Assembly (NCBI GenBank): GCA_016283295.1
Contig: JAEEMQ010000022.1
Location: 1 to 46,759 of the forward strand
Origin: Alphaproteobacteria bacterium
GTDB lineage: Bacteria > Pseudomonadota > Alphaproteobacteria > RF32 > CAG-239
Direction: 5' to 3'
DNA length: 46,759 nucleotides
Shown here one piece after another: positions 1 through 10,371 of the stretch. Below the pieces are notes generated by a model, which saw only the letters and a list, made by a program, of their open reading frames with translations, searched no databases and was not told the origin of the DNA. Position numbers and translations under genes: made by a program. Positions within the stretch are counted from its first letter, which is position 1. Each line of letters begins with the position of its first letter.

Positions 1-1988
1 AAAGAATTCGAACGATTCTTTACTTCAGCCAGGGTCTTACCCATCTTGTCAGCCAATTCCTGCATTTCGGCATCGGTGTGCGGCAAGAATTCATGGAGCG
101 GCGGATCCAATAAACGAATAACTACCGGATAGCCGTTCATGGTACGATACAATTCTTTGAAGTCTTCTTTTTGATACGGCAACAAACGAGCCAAAGCAGC
201 TCTGCGGCCTTCTTCGTTATCCGACAAAATCATGGTACGCATATCGGAAATACGTTTAGCATCAAAGAACATGTGTTCGGTACGAGCTAAACCGATACCT
301 TCGGCACCGAATTCCAGAGCCTGTTTGGCGTCAGCCGGAGTTTCGGCATTGGCACGAACATGCATGGTGCGGATTTCATCAACCCACTTCATAAAGCGGC
401 CGAAGTTACCGGAGTTGGTATCAGCCTTAACCGTCGGGATTTTACCTTCGATAATCTGGCCTTTACCGCCGTCCAAAGATACCCAATCGCCTTCTTTAAT
501 GCAAGAGCCGGACTTGGTGGTCATGGTCTTGGAACTGTAGTCGATGGTAATATCGGTAGAACCGGAAACGCACGGAGTACCCATACCGCGAGCAACAACC
601 GCCGCGTGAGAGGTCATACCGCCGCGAGCGGTAATAACACCTTGCGAAGCGTGCATACCGCCGATATCTTCCGGAGAAGTTTCGTTACGGATAAGGATAA
701 CTTTTTCGCCTTTGGCAGCCCAAGCTTCCGCGTCTTCGGCGCAGAATACGGCACGACCGACGGCAGCGCCCGGAGAAGCCGGCAAACCGGTAGCGATAAC
801 TTTCTTATCAGCTTTCGGGTCCAACATCGGGTGCAACAACTGATCGAGCTGATCGGCACCAACGCGCATAATGGCTTCTTCTTTGGTAATCAAACCTTCG
901 TCAAACATTTCAACTGCCATACGAACAGCGGCAGCAGCGGTTCTCTTACCGTTACGGCATTGCAACATCCACAATTTGCCGTGTTCAATGGTAAATTCCA
1001 TATCCTGCATGTCTTTGTAGTGTGCTTCCAAAGCGTTGCGAACATCTACCAACTGCTTATACAGATTCGGCCACAATTCTTCCAAAGAGTTACCTTCACC
1101 CTTAGAGCTCATCGGTTGCGGGGTACGAATACCGGCCACAACGTCTTCGCCCTGAGCATTTACGAGGTATTCACCGTAATACTTGTTTTCACCGGTAGCC
1201 GGATCACGCGAGAAGCAAACGCCGGTTGCGGAATCGTTACCCGCATTACCGAACACCATGGTTTGTACGTTACAAGCGGTACCCCAATCGCCCGGAATAT
1301 TGTTCAGCTTACGATAGGTAATGGCACGAGCAACGTTCCAAGAACCGAACACAGCACCGATACCGAGCCACAGCTGTTCCCACGGATCTTGCGGAACAAC
1401 TTTACCCAGTTTTTGACCGATTTGTTTGTATTGATTTACCAATTCCTTCAAATCTTCGGTGGTCAAATCCGTATCAGACTTGTAACCCTTAGATTTCTTC
1501 ATAGCTTCAAGTGCACCTTCGTATTCATCGAGGTCGGCACCCAAAACCACGTCGGAGAACATTTGAATGAAACGACGATAAGAGTCGTAAGCAAATCTTT
1601 CATTACCCGAAGTTTGCGCCAAACCCTTAACGCTTTCGTCATTCAAACCGAGGTTCAAAACCGTGTCCATCATGCCCGGCATGGAAATTCTGGCGCCGGA
1701 ACGAACCGAGAACAACAGCGGATTGCTGTTATCGCCGAACTTTTTGCCCATAATGGCTTCAACGCCGGCAACCGCAGCCTTAACCTGGTCTTTCAAATCA
1801 GACGGATAAGTATTGTTGTTGGCATAGTAGTATGTACAAACTTCAGTTGTAACCGTAAATCCCGGAGGAACCGGCAAACCGACCTTGTTCATTTCCGCAA
1901 GGTTAGCGCCCTTACCGCCGAGGAGATTACGCATGTTGGCATCGCCTTCGGCTTTGCCGTTTCCAAATGTATAAACCCATTTACTCAT
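1..1988 (-). CDS. ppdK: Pyruvate, phosphate dikinase (N-terminal part; CDS continues beyond window position 1)
   Basis: Reverse complement from ATG at 1988 reads MSKWVYTFGNGKAEGDANMRNLLGGKGANLAEMNKVGLPVPPGFTVTTEVCTYYYANN..., a PPDK N-terminus. Missing from the ORF track on this strand because it has no stop inside the window. Confidence 0.95.
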   Translation of the reverse strand, partial: MSKWVYTFGNGKAEGDANMRNLLGGKGANLAEMNKVGLPVPPGFTVTTEVCTYYYANNNTYPSDLKDQVKAAVAGVEAIMGKKFGDNSNPLLFSVRSGARISMPGMMDTVLNLGLNDESVKGLAQTSGNERFAYDSYRRFIQMFSDVVLGADLDEYEGALEAMKKSKGYKSDTDLTTEDLKELVNQYKQIGQKLGKVVPQDPWEQLWLGIGAVFGSWNVARAITYRKLNNIPGDWGTACNVQTMVFGNAGNDSATGVCFSRDPATGENKYYGEYLVNAQGEDVVAGIRTPQPMSSKGEGNSLEELWPNLYKQLVDVRNALEAHYKDMQDMEFTIEHGKLWMLQCRNGKRTAAAAVRMAVEMFDEGLITKEEAIMRVGADQLDQLLHPMLDPKADKKVIATGLPASPGAAVGRAVFCAEDAEAWAAKGEKVILIRNETSPEDIGGMHASQGVITARGGMTSHAAVVARGMGTPCVSGSTDITIDYSSKTMTTKSGSCIKEGDWVSLDGGKGQIIEGKIPTVKADTNSGNFGRFMKWVDEIRTMHVRANAETPADAKQALEFGAEGIGLARTEHMFFDAKRISDMRTMILSDNEEGRRAALARLLPYQKEDFKELYRTMNGYPVVIRLLDPPLHEFLPHTDAEMQELADKMGKTLAEVKNRSNS

Positions 1989-2205
1989 AATGTGTTAAGC
2001 TCCTGTTAGCTGTATTTGTTAAAACGAAGTCTCGGCTCACAATGAACCGGAACTAAAATCAAAAAAACTTTAATTTGCGTTGAATTTATATCACAAAATC
2101 ACAATGTTCAAGCAAAATCTTTGCTTTGAACGTAAAAAAATGGTTAATTTTTCGACACTTGCCGAAATATATGTCCAAGTCTGCATTTTGTCGGCTTTTT
2201 ACGCT

Positions 2206-2244
2206 AAAAAAAACACCCCGTCGCAATAAGATGAGGGTGTTTTT
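2206..2244 (-). terminator. Rho-independent terminator (AAAAACACCC...GGGTGTTTTT)
   Basis: 10-bp perfect stem with A/T tracts, just downstream of the minus-strand oxidoreductase. Confidence 0.8.
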
Positions 2245-2264
2245 CAGCAAATAGGAATATTCGG

Positions 2265-3290
2265 TTAAGCGGCCTTACTTTTGCCCGATTTCGAGGTCGC
2301 CGTTTCATTCAAAAAACCGAGTTTTTCCTCAACCTCCCAAATCACGCGCAAGGCGGCAAGCGCCTGTTCGCCGTTAACCCGCGGTGTTGCTTCGCCGTTA
2401 ACGCACTTAATAAAGTGATTGAGCTCGGCCAACAGCGGCTGATTGGTCGGAATAAACAACTGTTCGACACTACCCTTCAAGCCGTAATTCATCCATTCCG
2501 GTATTTCTTCCTGATTAACAAACGGCATACGACCCTGCGAATGAACATTAATACTCTGGTTGATAAAGTCCATGTCGATATAGTTGGTATCGGTCGTAAC
2601 CGTCAGAGTGCGCACGCGCGATTGCGTAATGCGGCTGGCCGTAATATTGGCGGTCGCACCGTTGGCAAATTCCAGCAATGCCGTAATATAGTCCTTACCG
2701 AGCGGACTTTCTTTGGTTTTTACCGATGCAGTCTGTACGTTAACCACCGGCGATTGCACCAAAGATTGAATAACTTCCACGTCGTGAATCATCAAATCCA
2801 TCGCCACGTCAACATCGGTAATACGCCCGCTGGCGGCCGACATACGTTGTGCCGTAATCGAACGAATTTTAGAAGTATCGGAAAGCAGTTTTCCCATTTG
2901 TTCCACCGCCGGATTAAAGCGTTCAATATGCCCCACCATCAATACCACATTGTTTTTCTTGGCGGCATTAATCAGGCGCATACAACCTTCTTCGGTAGTA
3001 GCGAGCGGCTTTTCCATCATACAATGAATACCGTGGTTCATAAAAAACTCGCCGACGTCGGCGTGGGTGACAGAGGTGGTTACAACGCTTACGGCATCAA
3101 CATTGGCGGCCACTTCTTCCATTGAAGAAAATGCCTTTATGCCAAACGCTTCCGCCGCCGCTTTCGCCGCTTCCGGAAAGATGTCGTAAACACCGACAAG
3201 CTCTACGCCCTGCATGGTTTTGTATGTTTTGATATGATTTTTACCCATCATACCGGCACCGATAACGGCGACTTTTACTGTATTGGTCAT
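2265..3290 (-). CDS. Gfo/Idh/MocA family oxidoreductase
   Basis: N-terminal Rossmann VAVIGAGMMGKNHIKTYKTMQGVELVGVYD; internal MVGHIERFNPAV and MEKPLATT motifs. ATG at 3290 (the track starts at a TTG one codon upstream). Confidence 0.9.
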   Translation of the reverse strand: MTNTVKVAVIGAGMMGKNHIKTYKTMQGVELVGVYDIFPEAAKAAAEAFGIKAFSSMEEVAANVDAVSVVTTSVTHADVGEFFMNHGIHCMMEKPLATTEEGCMRLINAAKKNNVVLMVGHIERFNPAVEQMGKLLSDTSKIRSITAQRMSAASGRITDVDVAMDLMIHDVEVIQSLVQSPVVNVQTASVKTKESPLGKDYITALLEFANGATANITASRITQSRVRTLTVTTDTNYIDMDFINQSINVHSQGRMPFVNQEEIPEWMNYGLKGSVEQLFIPTNQPLLAELNHFIKCVNGEATPRVNGEQALAALRVIWEVEEKLGFLNETATSKSGKSKAA

Positions 3291-3440
3291 CAAAAATCCT
3301 TTTGTATTTAGCTAAATTACGAATTATGCCACGATATATAGCACATTTTTCGCGCGCGCGCACTTAACAAGTTGTTACAAAATGTTACAAAAGTCATAAT
3401 ATATTGAAATATCGGCATATTACATTGTTGATAAAGCAAC

Positions 3441-3471
3441 AAAAAAGGCCGGTGACAAACCGACCTTTTCA
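3441..3471 (-). terminator. Hairpin terminator AAAAGGCCGGT...ACCGACCTTTT
   Basis: Imperfect inverted repeat just beyond the stop of the 3486..5204 CDS. Confidence 0.6.
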
Positions 3472-3485
3472 TAATTTGCTTAAAA

Positions 3486-5204
3486 TCAGCGTCCTTTACC
3501 GCTCTTAATATCGTCCTTGAACGATTCGTTAAACTTCTTCGGAGCGTGATCTGCCGGCGTTTTCTTTTCCGCCAATTTTTCCAAATCAACTCCGTCAGGC
3601 GCAATATAATCGTCTTTGCTGAACACAATCTTGTTCTTCTTTCTGACGTTCATGGCATGCATGTCTTTACGCACGTCATTCAACTTGGAAACGATTTTCC
3701 CGCGGTTTTCTTCCGACTTTATTCTGGTGCAGACATTAAGGAATTTATCCAGCATTTTATCGTCGATATTGCTGAATTTTTCCGTATCCATCTTGCCGAT
3801 GATGAGGTCCGGCAGATAGCCGCTGATTTGCGAATATTCGCTGAGTTTGTTGATGGCCTTTTCCATTTCCTTTTTGCTCGGAAGACCAACTTTATTGACA
3901 TCAACCTTATAGTCGGAATCCGTATAATTGATGTTCAAGAGTGCACAAATTTCCGTATTCAAACGCCGTACGTTTTTCTCCTGGCGATATACGTTGTTCA
4001 TTCTCTTTTCAAACATGGTTTTTTCATAATCCACCGCCATTTCTTTTTTGGAGCCGTCTTCGGAGGCGAGAGCTTTTTTCATGGTATCTTTCACTCTGCT
4101 CTCAATATCTTCCTGCCCTCTGTATCTATCGGCGGTAGCGGCCAATATTTCCTTAATTTCGGTGCGGTGTCCCGCGGTTTCGGCCAATTTTTCCAAAGCA
4201 CCGAACGCCTGATTTTCCTGCCCTTCGGCAAACATCAATCCGCCGTTTTCGTCGGTGGCGGCATTATGCAGCGTATACATTGCGCACACTGCCAGGCGTT
4301 CCTTAATTTCCGGATTCTTTTCCGCTTTCATGGCCTTGTTGATATAGGTCATAATTTGCGCGGATCTGGCCTTGATTGCGGCATCATTGTCTGCCGGAAT
4401 TCCCTCAAACGCTTCTTTCAGGATAATTCCGTAAATTTCGCCGCGTACGCCTTCGTTGGCGATTTGCGCAACGCTTTTAATATTATCCATAACTGTAGCA
4501 ACAGCCTTTTGCGGGTCATTCTTCACGGCAAATTTCAGCTCTTGCTCAAACATATCCGCGTGCTCCCCTTCTTTCGGGTCGTTTTTAAACGATTCTACAA
4601 CCATTTCAAAGTTGCCTTTGCTTCTGTCATAACCGCTTTTCAGCAACGCAATCCGCTCGCTCAGCTTTTCGGAAACCGGCAAAATACTCGGCACAATCGG
4701 ATATGCTTTGTCATAAATTTTATGTATCTTTTCATACGTTGCCACCTCCGGATTTGCCGTTCTGTTATAATTTTCCACATACTTGTTGAGCGTTGCCAAA
4801 ACAATCTTGGTGCGGCGAATTGCTTCACTGTTGGAGTGCTTATACTTAAATTTGGAAATCACCTTATCGGCAAGAGCGATTAAAAGCCCGGTATCCCCGT
4901 TTGCCGCCGCCTTTTCTACCTTCATGGCGCTGTTGAGAACGGCTTGGATATTCTTAGGATTATGTTCAATCGCCGTCGCCAGTTTTTCCGCCAATTCTTC
5001 GTTTTTTATACTGCCGTCAGCCATGGCGGACACAAACTTTTCCGCACGCTCTGCCACGAGATTGGTCACATCGTCGGAAGCCTGGATTTTTTCTTCGTCG
5101 GTCAGCGCGTCGTCCAAAACCGCCCCCATAACGCTCAAAGCCGTTTTCGGATTAAATTCTTTGTTGACTTTTGCCATTCTGAAACTGTTAAAAGTATAAG
5201 CCAT
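3486..5204 (-). CDS. Uncharacterized, predicted alpha-helical protein (about 572 aa)
   Basis: Starts MAYTFNSFRMAKVNKEFNPKTALS with an AGGAGA Shine-Dalgarno; charged helical sequence, no recognised domain. Confidence 0.8.
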   Translation of the reverse strand: MAYTFNSFRMAKVNKEFNPKTALSVMGAVLDDALTDEEKIQASDDVTNLVAERAEKFVSAMADGSIKNEELAEKLATAIEHNPKNIQAVLNSAMKVEKAAANGDTGLLIALADKVISKFKYKHSNSEAIRRTKIVLATLNKYVENYNRTANPEVATYEKIHKIYDKAYPIVPSILPVSEKLSERIALLKSGYDRSKGNFEMVVESFKNDPKEGEHADMFEQELKFAVKNDPQKAVATVMDNIKSVAQIANEGVRGEIYGIILKEAFEGIPADNDAAIKARSAQIMTYINKAMKAEKNPEIKERLAVCAMYTLHNAATDENGGLMFAEGQENQAFGALEKLAETAGHRTEIKEILAATADRYRGQEDIESRVKDTMKKALASEDGSKKEMAVDYEKTMFEKRMNNVYRQEKNVRRLNTEICALLNINYTDSDYKVDVNKVGLPSKKEMEKAINKLSEYSQISGYLPDLIIGKMDTEKFSNIDDKMLDKFLNVCTRIKSEENRGKIVSKLNDVRKDMHAMNVRKKNKIVFSKDDYIAPDGVDLEKLAEKKTPADHAPKKFNESFKDDIKSGKGR

Positions 5205-5235
5205 TTTGCATCTCCTTTTCATATTGTATGTGTGC

Positions 5236-5263
5236 AGTATAGCATATTTTTACGTTTTGTCAA
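5236..5263 (-). promoter_or_regulatory. Sigma70-type promoter for the 3486..5204 gene
   Basis: Reverse strand TTGACA - 16 nt - TATACT, about 30 nt upstream of the ATG. Confidence 0.6.
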
Positions 5264-5372
5264 CTTTTTTATTAAATCAATAATCGTGCCGAAAATCCTT
5301 TTTTTAAGCATATCTTAAACTTTACCCTGTATTTTGAATTAAATATTGTGCAATTTTGCGAGGTTATGAACG

Positions 5373-5981
5373 ATGAATATTTTTAGCAAAATAGTCTGTG
5401 CGGCCGCCACGGTTGTATTTTTGAACGCCTGTTCCACCATGAATAACAACACGGCGGTGCCTGAACGTTACAGCGATTTACATTTTGATAACAAAGCCCC
5501 GATTTCGCTGCTGGTAAAATCCGTGGAAATCAAATCGGAGTTTACCCCGTCGTTTACTCGCCCGCATGTTGAACACATGCTCCCTATTTCGATTGAAAAA
5601 ACCGCAAAAACATGGGCCAAAGAGCGCCTGCAGGCTACCGACTTTTCTTCCAACAGCGTGGCGGAATTCATCATTCAGGACGCCAGCGTAACCGAAACCG
5701 AAGAAAAATCCGAACAACTCTTAAGCAAAGACCGCTTAAAATATCATGCCACCCTCAAGGTGTTGTTGCGTGTGGTTGACAACAAGTCTTCGGCCGCCGC
5801 CAATGTTGAAGCCTGGCGTGATTTGGTTATGGCGATTGACACCAATATCGAAGATAAAGAACAGCATTGGAACGATATGGTTATCAACTTGTTCCAAGCC
5901 TTTGATTCCAGTATGGAAAAACAGATTTATCAATCGCTCAACATGTATGTTAAAGACAATACCTCCATCACCACCTACTAA
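5373..5981 (+). CDS. Putative lipoprotein of unknown function
   Basis: Signal peptide with lipobox MNIFSKIVCAAATVVFLNAC|STMNN; followed by a hairpin terminator. Confidence 0.75.
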   Translation: MNIFSKIVCAAATVVFLNACSTMNNNTAVPERYSDLHFDNKAPISLLVKSVEIKSEFTPSFTRPHVEHMLPISIEKTAKTWAKERLQATDFSSNSVAEFIIQDASVTETEEKSEQLLSKDRLKYHATLKVLLRVVDNKSSAAANVEAWRDLVMAIDTNIEDKEQHWNDMVINLFQAFDSSMEKQIYQSLNMYVKDNTSITTY

Positions 5982-6006
5982 GCGATTGCAACACATTTTT
6001 ATCCGC

Positions 6007-6037
6007 CGGCGGAGCTCAACACTCCGCCGTTTTTTTA
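6007..6037 (+). terminator. Rho-independent terminator
   Basis: CGGCGGAG-CTCAACA-CTCCGCCG followed by a T run. Confidence 0.85.
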
Positions 6038-6117
6038 TAACCGATTGACAATGCGGCAAATAAAGTTTATACCGTTTACATAGCTTTGAATTATTAATTT
6101 ATCAATTATAAATAATT

Positions 6118-6645
6118 ATGACTAAATCAGGTTTTGAGGCGTGGCTGGATAGTCTGCGTCTGGCGTGGGACAGTTTTCCCGATGCACTTGTGTTCGCGTT
6201 GCTGACGGTTGGTACCTTGCTGTTTATTGTCAGCTTGTGTCTCTCGATTATTCGTATTTTTACGAGGTCAATATTTTTTGACCTGGCCGGTCGTGATGAT
6301 ATTCTGCAAGACAAATTGCAAAACCCTTACAGTTTTTACGACGGAACTTACGAGTTGCCGAAGAAAAACATCAAGGCGGCGATGCTTTATGCCAATTTGA
6401 GCTATCACACCTTCTGGAACGCGGTAATTATGTATCGCTACCGCTTGTGCGGCGCACCGACCAACCGAATGTATTTCCGGGTAAATCGTTGGCGAAACCA
6501 CGACTTTCTCCCGTTCGGTTTATTTACGGCAACCTTTCGGTTTACCATGTTGTTCTCGCTGTGCTTCATTTGGGGATACCTCATCTTTTTGCCGATTGTA
6601 TTAATCCGCATGAAGTTATATGCCCGAAAACAACCTCTCTATTGA
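6118..6645 (+). CDS. Uncharacterized membrane protein (175 aa)
   Basis: Two hydrophobic segments (ALVFALLTVGTLLFIVSLCLSII and FTMLFSLCFIWGYLIFLPIVLI). Confidence 0.7.
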   Translation: MTKSGFEAWLDSLRLAWDSFPDALVFALLTVGTLLFIVSLCLSIIRIFTRSIFFDLAGRDDILQDKLQNPYSFYDGTYELPKKNIKAAMLYANLSYHTFWNAVIMYRYRLCGAPTNRMYFRVNRWRNHDFLPFGLFTATFRFTMLFSLCFIWGYLIFLPIVLIRMKLYARKQPLY

Positions 6646-6648
6646 AAC

Positions 6649-6682
6649 AAAACTCCGCAAGTCAGACACTTGCGGAGTTTTT
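6649..6682. terminator. Bidirectional terminator between convergent genes
   Basis: AAAACTCCGCAAGT-CAGAC-ACTTGCGGAGTTTTT. Confidence 0.9.
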
Positions 6683-6700
6683 GCATAAGCTTACGGAAGA

Positions 6701-7642
6701 TTATTGTACATTTCCGAACGGATTGATGTTTTCTTCTTCCTGTGCGGCTTTGCGCAAATCAAACCAGTTCAAAATCGGCACTGCCACAAAAATCGAGGAA
6801 TAAGTACCGATAACTACGCCGATGGTAATCACAAACGCAAAGCTGTAAAGCGCCGCACCGCCGAACACGAGTAATGCCAACGAGGCCAGCAACGTGGTCA
6901 AGCTGGTTAAAATCGTACGCGAGAAAATATCGTTAATACTCTTGTTTAACAAATCGTATTGCGGCATTTTCTTAAACTTTTGCAGGTTTTCTCTGATACG
7001 GTCATACGTCACCACCGTATCGTTTACCGAATAACCGGCAAGCGTCAGAATGGCGGCAATCGTCGTCAGGCTGAAATCTAAATGGAAGATGGAAAGCAGG
7101 CCGACCGTGATAAAAATATCGTGAAACAGACCGAGCAAAGCACCTACGGCAAAACGCCATTCAAAACGGAACCATACATACAAGCTGATGGCAACGCAGG
7201 CAAAAATCGAGGCCAAAACGCCGGAAAGTTTCAACTCGTCACCGACTTGCGGACCCACCGATTCGATGCTCTCAAACGTATAATCGCTGCCTAAAATATC
7301 TTTAATTTGGTTAACGGCAATACGCTGACTTTCCTCATCGGCATTGTTGGCCTGCGCTCTGATGAGCAGCTGGTCACCTTCTTTGCCGACGGATTGAATG
7401 TTCAATTCATCAAGGTTCAGCGTCGAAAGCTGAGAACGTACCTTTTCCACATCGGCCGTACCGTCTTTGGCCCGCACATCCATCGCCACACCGCCGGAGA
7501 AGTCAATACCGTAGTTAAAACCTCTCAGGGCAATGCTGGCAATCGACGCGGCAATCAACAGCAACGAAATTGCATAACCGACTTTGCGCCATTTCAAAAA
7601 GTCGATGGTTGTATCTTTCATAATCCAACTGAATATTTTCAT
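6701..7642 (-). CDS. secF: Protein translocase subunit SecF
   Basis: FRGFNYGIDFSGGVAMDVR, TLAGYSVNDTVVTYDRIREN motifs; directly downstream of secD. Confidence 0.97.
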   Translation of the reverse strand: MKIFSWIMKDTTIDFLKWRKVGYAISLLLIAASIASIALRGFNYGIDFSGGVAMDVRAKDGTADVEKVRSQLSTLNLDELNIQSVGKEGDQLLIRAQANNADEESQRIAVNQIKDILGSDYTFESIESVGPQVGDELKLSGVLASIFACVAISLYVWFRFEWRFAVGALLGLFHDIFITVGLLSIFHLDFSLTTIAAILTLAGYSVNDTVVTYDRIRENLQKFKKMPQYDLLNKSINDIFSRTILTSLTTLLASLALLVFGGAALYSFAFVITIGVVIGTYSSIFVAVPILNWFDLRKAAQEEENINPFGNVQ

Positions 7643-7660
7643 TTTCTTATTCCTTTTTTA

Positions 7661-9211
7661 TTATAACGGTAACTTTGTCGGTTTATATTTGGCAAGCCAT
7701 GCTTCCACCATCAAACGGCTGACCGTAACCGAGGTAAACATCGAAACGATGATACCGATGGTAAGCGTTACGGCAAAACCGCGTACCGGACCGCTGCCGA
7801 AGTAGAACAATACCGCTGCCGCCGCCAAGGTTGTCAGGTTAGAGTCGACAATGGTGCGATATGCTTCGGTAAAGCCGACGGTAATGGCATCACGAATCGA
7901 ACGACCGTGATTAACTTCTTCTCTGATGCGTTCAAAAATCAAAATGTTCGCATCAACCGCCATACCGATGGTCAGGATAATACCGGCAATACCAGGCAAA
8001 GTCAGGGTCGTACCCATAAAGCTCATAATGCCGAGCATAATTGCCACGTTCAAGAATAAGGTAACATCAACCATCAAACCGAACAGGCTGTAAGCCAAAA
8101 TCATAAAGATGATAACTGCGGCAAATCCGACTATGGAAGCGGTAACACCGGCCTTAATCGAATCCGCACCCAAGCCGGCGCCCACCGTTCTTTCTTCCAT
8201 CACCTCAAGCGGAGCCGGCAAAGCACCGGAACGCAACAGCAAAGCCAAATCATTGGCGCTCTTGGTGGTAAAGTTACCGGTAATGATACCGCTGCCGCCG
8301 GTAATGGCTGTCTGAATGTTCGGAGCGGAAATCACTTCGTTATCCAAAACAATTGCCAATCTTTCGCCGACATGCGCGCTGGTAACTTCGGCAAACTGCC
8401 GACCGCCGAACGTATCGAAACGGAAGCTTACCACCGGATTCGGACCGTCAAACGTAACTTTGGCATCGGTCAAATGTTCGCCGCCGACAACCGGTTTACG
8501 GAACACCACGTATTGCTCACCTTCCGAACCGCTCATAATCTTAGAAGCTTTGCTGATTTTGCCGCGTTTGGCCTGGGCCAATGTGGTAGATTCATCAACC
8601 AGATGGAAATCCATTTTGGCGGTTTTACCGAGCAAAATCTTCACGCTTTCCGGATTCTGCACACCCGGCAACTGTACCAAAATACGGTCGGAGCCCTGTC
8701 CCTGAATAATCGGCTCTTTGGTGCCGAGTTCATCAATACGGCGACGTACGATGCTGATGGATTGGTCAATTACGCGATTCTTCAACGCGGCCATCGCCTG
8801 CTCGTTGTAGGTAACGGTCAAAACGCCCTCGCCGTTTTCGTCTTCGGTTACAACCAAACCCTCATCCAACTTGCGGAAGGCTTCTTTAGCCTTATCGCGT
8901 GCGCTGTAATCGGCAATTTTAACGGTTACGCCGTTCTTATCCGATTTCAGATCCTGATAGCGGGTTCTGCGGTCGCGCAACGATTTACGGACCAACTCCT
9001 CAACCGTCGACATTTTATCACGCAAAACATCATCCATCTTAACCTGCAACAACAGGCTGGAACCGCCTTGCAAGTCCAAGCCCAAATTAACCGGCTGCCA
9101 CCACTTCGGCAACTTTGTCTTATCCGGAGCAAAGTTCGGTATCGCAAAAAAGATACCTACCAAGCAAATGGCAATAATTATCAAAATTCGATTAAGTGAT
9201 AATTTATACAT
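7661..9211 (-). CDS. secD: Protein translocase subunit SecD
   Basis: LGLDLQGGSSLLLQV, PGIAGIILTIGMAVDANILIFERIREE motifs. Confidence 0.97.
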   Translation of the reverse strand: MYKLSLNRILIIIAICLVGIFFAIPNFAPDKTKLPKWWQPVNLGLDLQGGSSLLLQVKMDDVLRDKMSTVEELVRKSLRDRRTRYQDLKSDKNGVTVKIADYSARDKAKEAFRKLDEGLVVTEDENGEGVLTVTYNEQAMAALKNRVIDQSISIVRRRIDELGTKEPIIQGQGSDRILVQLPGVQNPESVKILLGKTAKMDFHLVDESTTLAQAKRGKISKASKIMSGSEGEQYVVFRKPVVGGEHLTDAKVTFDGPNPVVSFRFDTFGGRQFAEVTSAHVGERLAIVLDNEVISAPNIQTAITGGSGIITGNFTTKSANDLALLLRSGALPAPLEVMEERTVGAGLGADSIKAGVTASIVGFAAVIIFMILAYSLFGLMVDVTLFLNVAIMLGIMSFMGTTLTLPGIAGIILTIGMAVDANILIFERIREEVNHGRSIRDAITVGFTEAYRTIVDSNLTTLAAAAVLFYFGSGPVRGFAVTLTIGIIVSMFTSVTVSRLMVEAWLAKYKPTKLPL

Positions 9212-9212
9212 T

Positions 9213-9590
9213 TTATTTTCCTTTTTTTACTTTTTTATTTGCTTTTTCAGCTTTTGAACCGTCAACAACCGCTTTAGGTGCGTCATTAATAACCGCACCC
9301 ACGGTCATTCTGTCGATTAAAATTTCAACATTCGGAGCAATTTCCGCATATACTTTATCTTCTTTTATTTTGGAAATCTTACCGTAAATACCGCTGGTCA
9401 ACAGAACTTTATCTCCTACCTTCAACGCCTCCACCAACGCGGCATGCTCGCGCATTTTCTTATATTGCGGGCGAATAAGGACGAAATAAAAAATCAAAAA
9501 AATCAGAGCCAACTGTATCAACGTGCCGGCAAGGGGACTTCCCTGAACCGCAGCCGCCGCTTCCGCAGCATAGGCATCATTTATAAACAT
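9213..9590 (-). CDS. yajC: Preprotein translocase subunit YajC
   Basis: YFVLIRPQYKKMREHAALVEALKVGDKVLLTSGIYGKI; yajC-secD-secF order. Confidence 0.95.
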   Translation of the reverse strand: MFINDAYAAEAAAAVQGSPLAGTLIQLALIFLIFYFVLIRPQYKKMREHAALVEALKVGDKVLLTSGIYGKISKIKEDKVYAEIAPNVEILIDRMTVGAVINDAPKAVVDGSKAEKANKKVKKGK

Positions 9591-9696
9591 TTTTTTCTCC
9601 TGACATATTATAACAACATTTATTTAGGTATTACTATACCCTTTTTGCAATAGAAAAAACTAAAAATTCAAGTTATTAACGGATTTTTATCGGAAT

Positions 9697-10371
9697 TTAC
9701 TCCGTAACGGCATTTTCGTTTTCCGCCGTTTCACCTTCTGCCGCGCCTTCACTCTCGCCTTCTTCCGTACCTTCTTCCGCGCCTTCTTCCTCTATGTCGG
9801 CTTCATCATACGAGAACTCCATTCCCGTTTCAACGTTTTCCTGTCGACGCGATGTATCTTCCTGCATCTCGGAAATCGGCTCGCCGTTTTCCGCAGCTTC
9901 AGACAGGGTTTCTTTATGTACCGATTCCGGCATTACCAGCGACGGAATACTCTCATGCGCCGCCAACTGCTCGGCGGAAAGCAACAATTTTTTATCCACT
10001 TTTCTGTCTTCGCAACTCAGCAACCACACGTCATAAATCGGGTGTTCCACCGCATGCGTGGCCGGAGACGACGATATCATCCACCCGCGGAAAATGTTGA
10101 CATCTTCGCCTTTCAGGGTTTTATCCGCAATATCGGCAAACACAAAATTATCCGGTGTTTCTTCCATCGGTCGGGTTTTGCAAGCACGCACCACAATCGA
10201 AAGCGAACCGAACTCAACCATGCCGCCGACCGGCACGTATATCACGCTGACCCGTCCGGTAATTTTATCCATCGCCTGCATTTTGGCCGTATTTTTATCG
10301 ATTCCCGAAGCCTCGGCCGTAAACACGACGCAACAGACCAAAGCGCAACATATTTTAAGTATCTTAATCAT
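9697..10371 (-). CDS. DUF2155 domain protein with Glu-rich C-terminal extension
   Basis: Signal peptide; RGWMISSSPATHAVEHPIYDVWLLSC core typical of DUF2155; acidic tail EEEGAEEGTEEGESEGAAEGETAENE. Confidence 0.85.
   Translation of the reverse strand: MIKILKICCALVCCVVFTAEASGIDKNTAKMQAMDKITGRVSVIYVPVGGMVEFGSLSIVVRACKTRPMEETPDNFVFADIADKTLKGEDVNIFRGWMISSSPATHAVEHPIYDVWLLSCEDRKVDKKLLLSAEQLAAHESIPSLVMPESVHKETLSEAAENGEPISEMQEDTSRRQENVETGMEFSYDEADIEEEGAEEGTEEGESEGAAEGETAENENAVTE

Noticed and set aside
360-2009. 549-aa plus-strand ORF
   Set aside because: Antisense to the PPDK gene, whose protein is clearly recognisable; the ORF translation is low-complexity and unlike any protein.
3546-4883. 445-aa plus-strand ORF rich in Phe/His/Arg
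   Set aside because: Shadow ORF opposite the 3486..5204 CDS, which has the promoter, Shine-Dalgarno and terminator.
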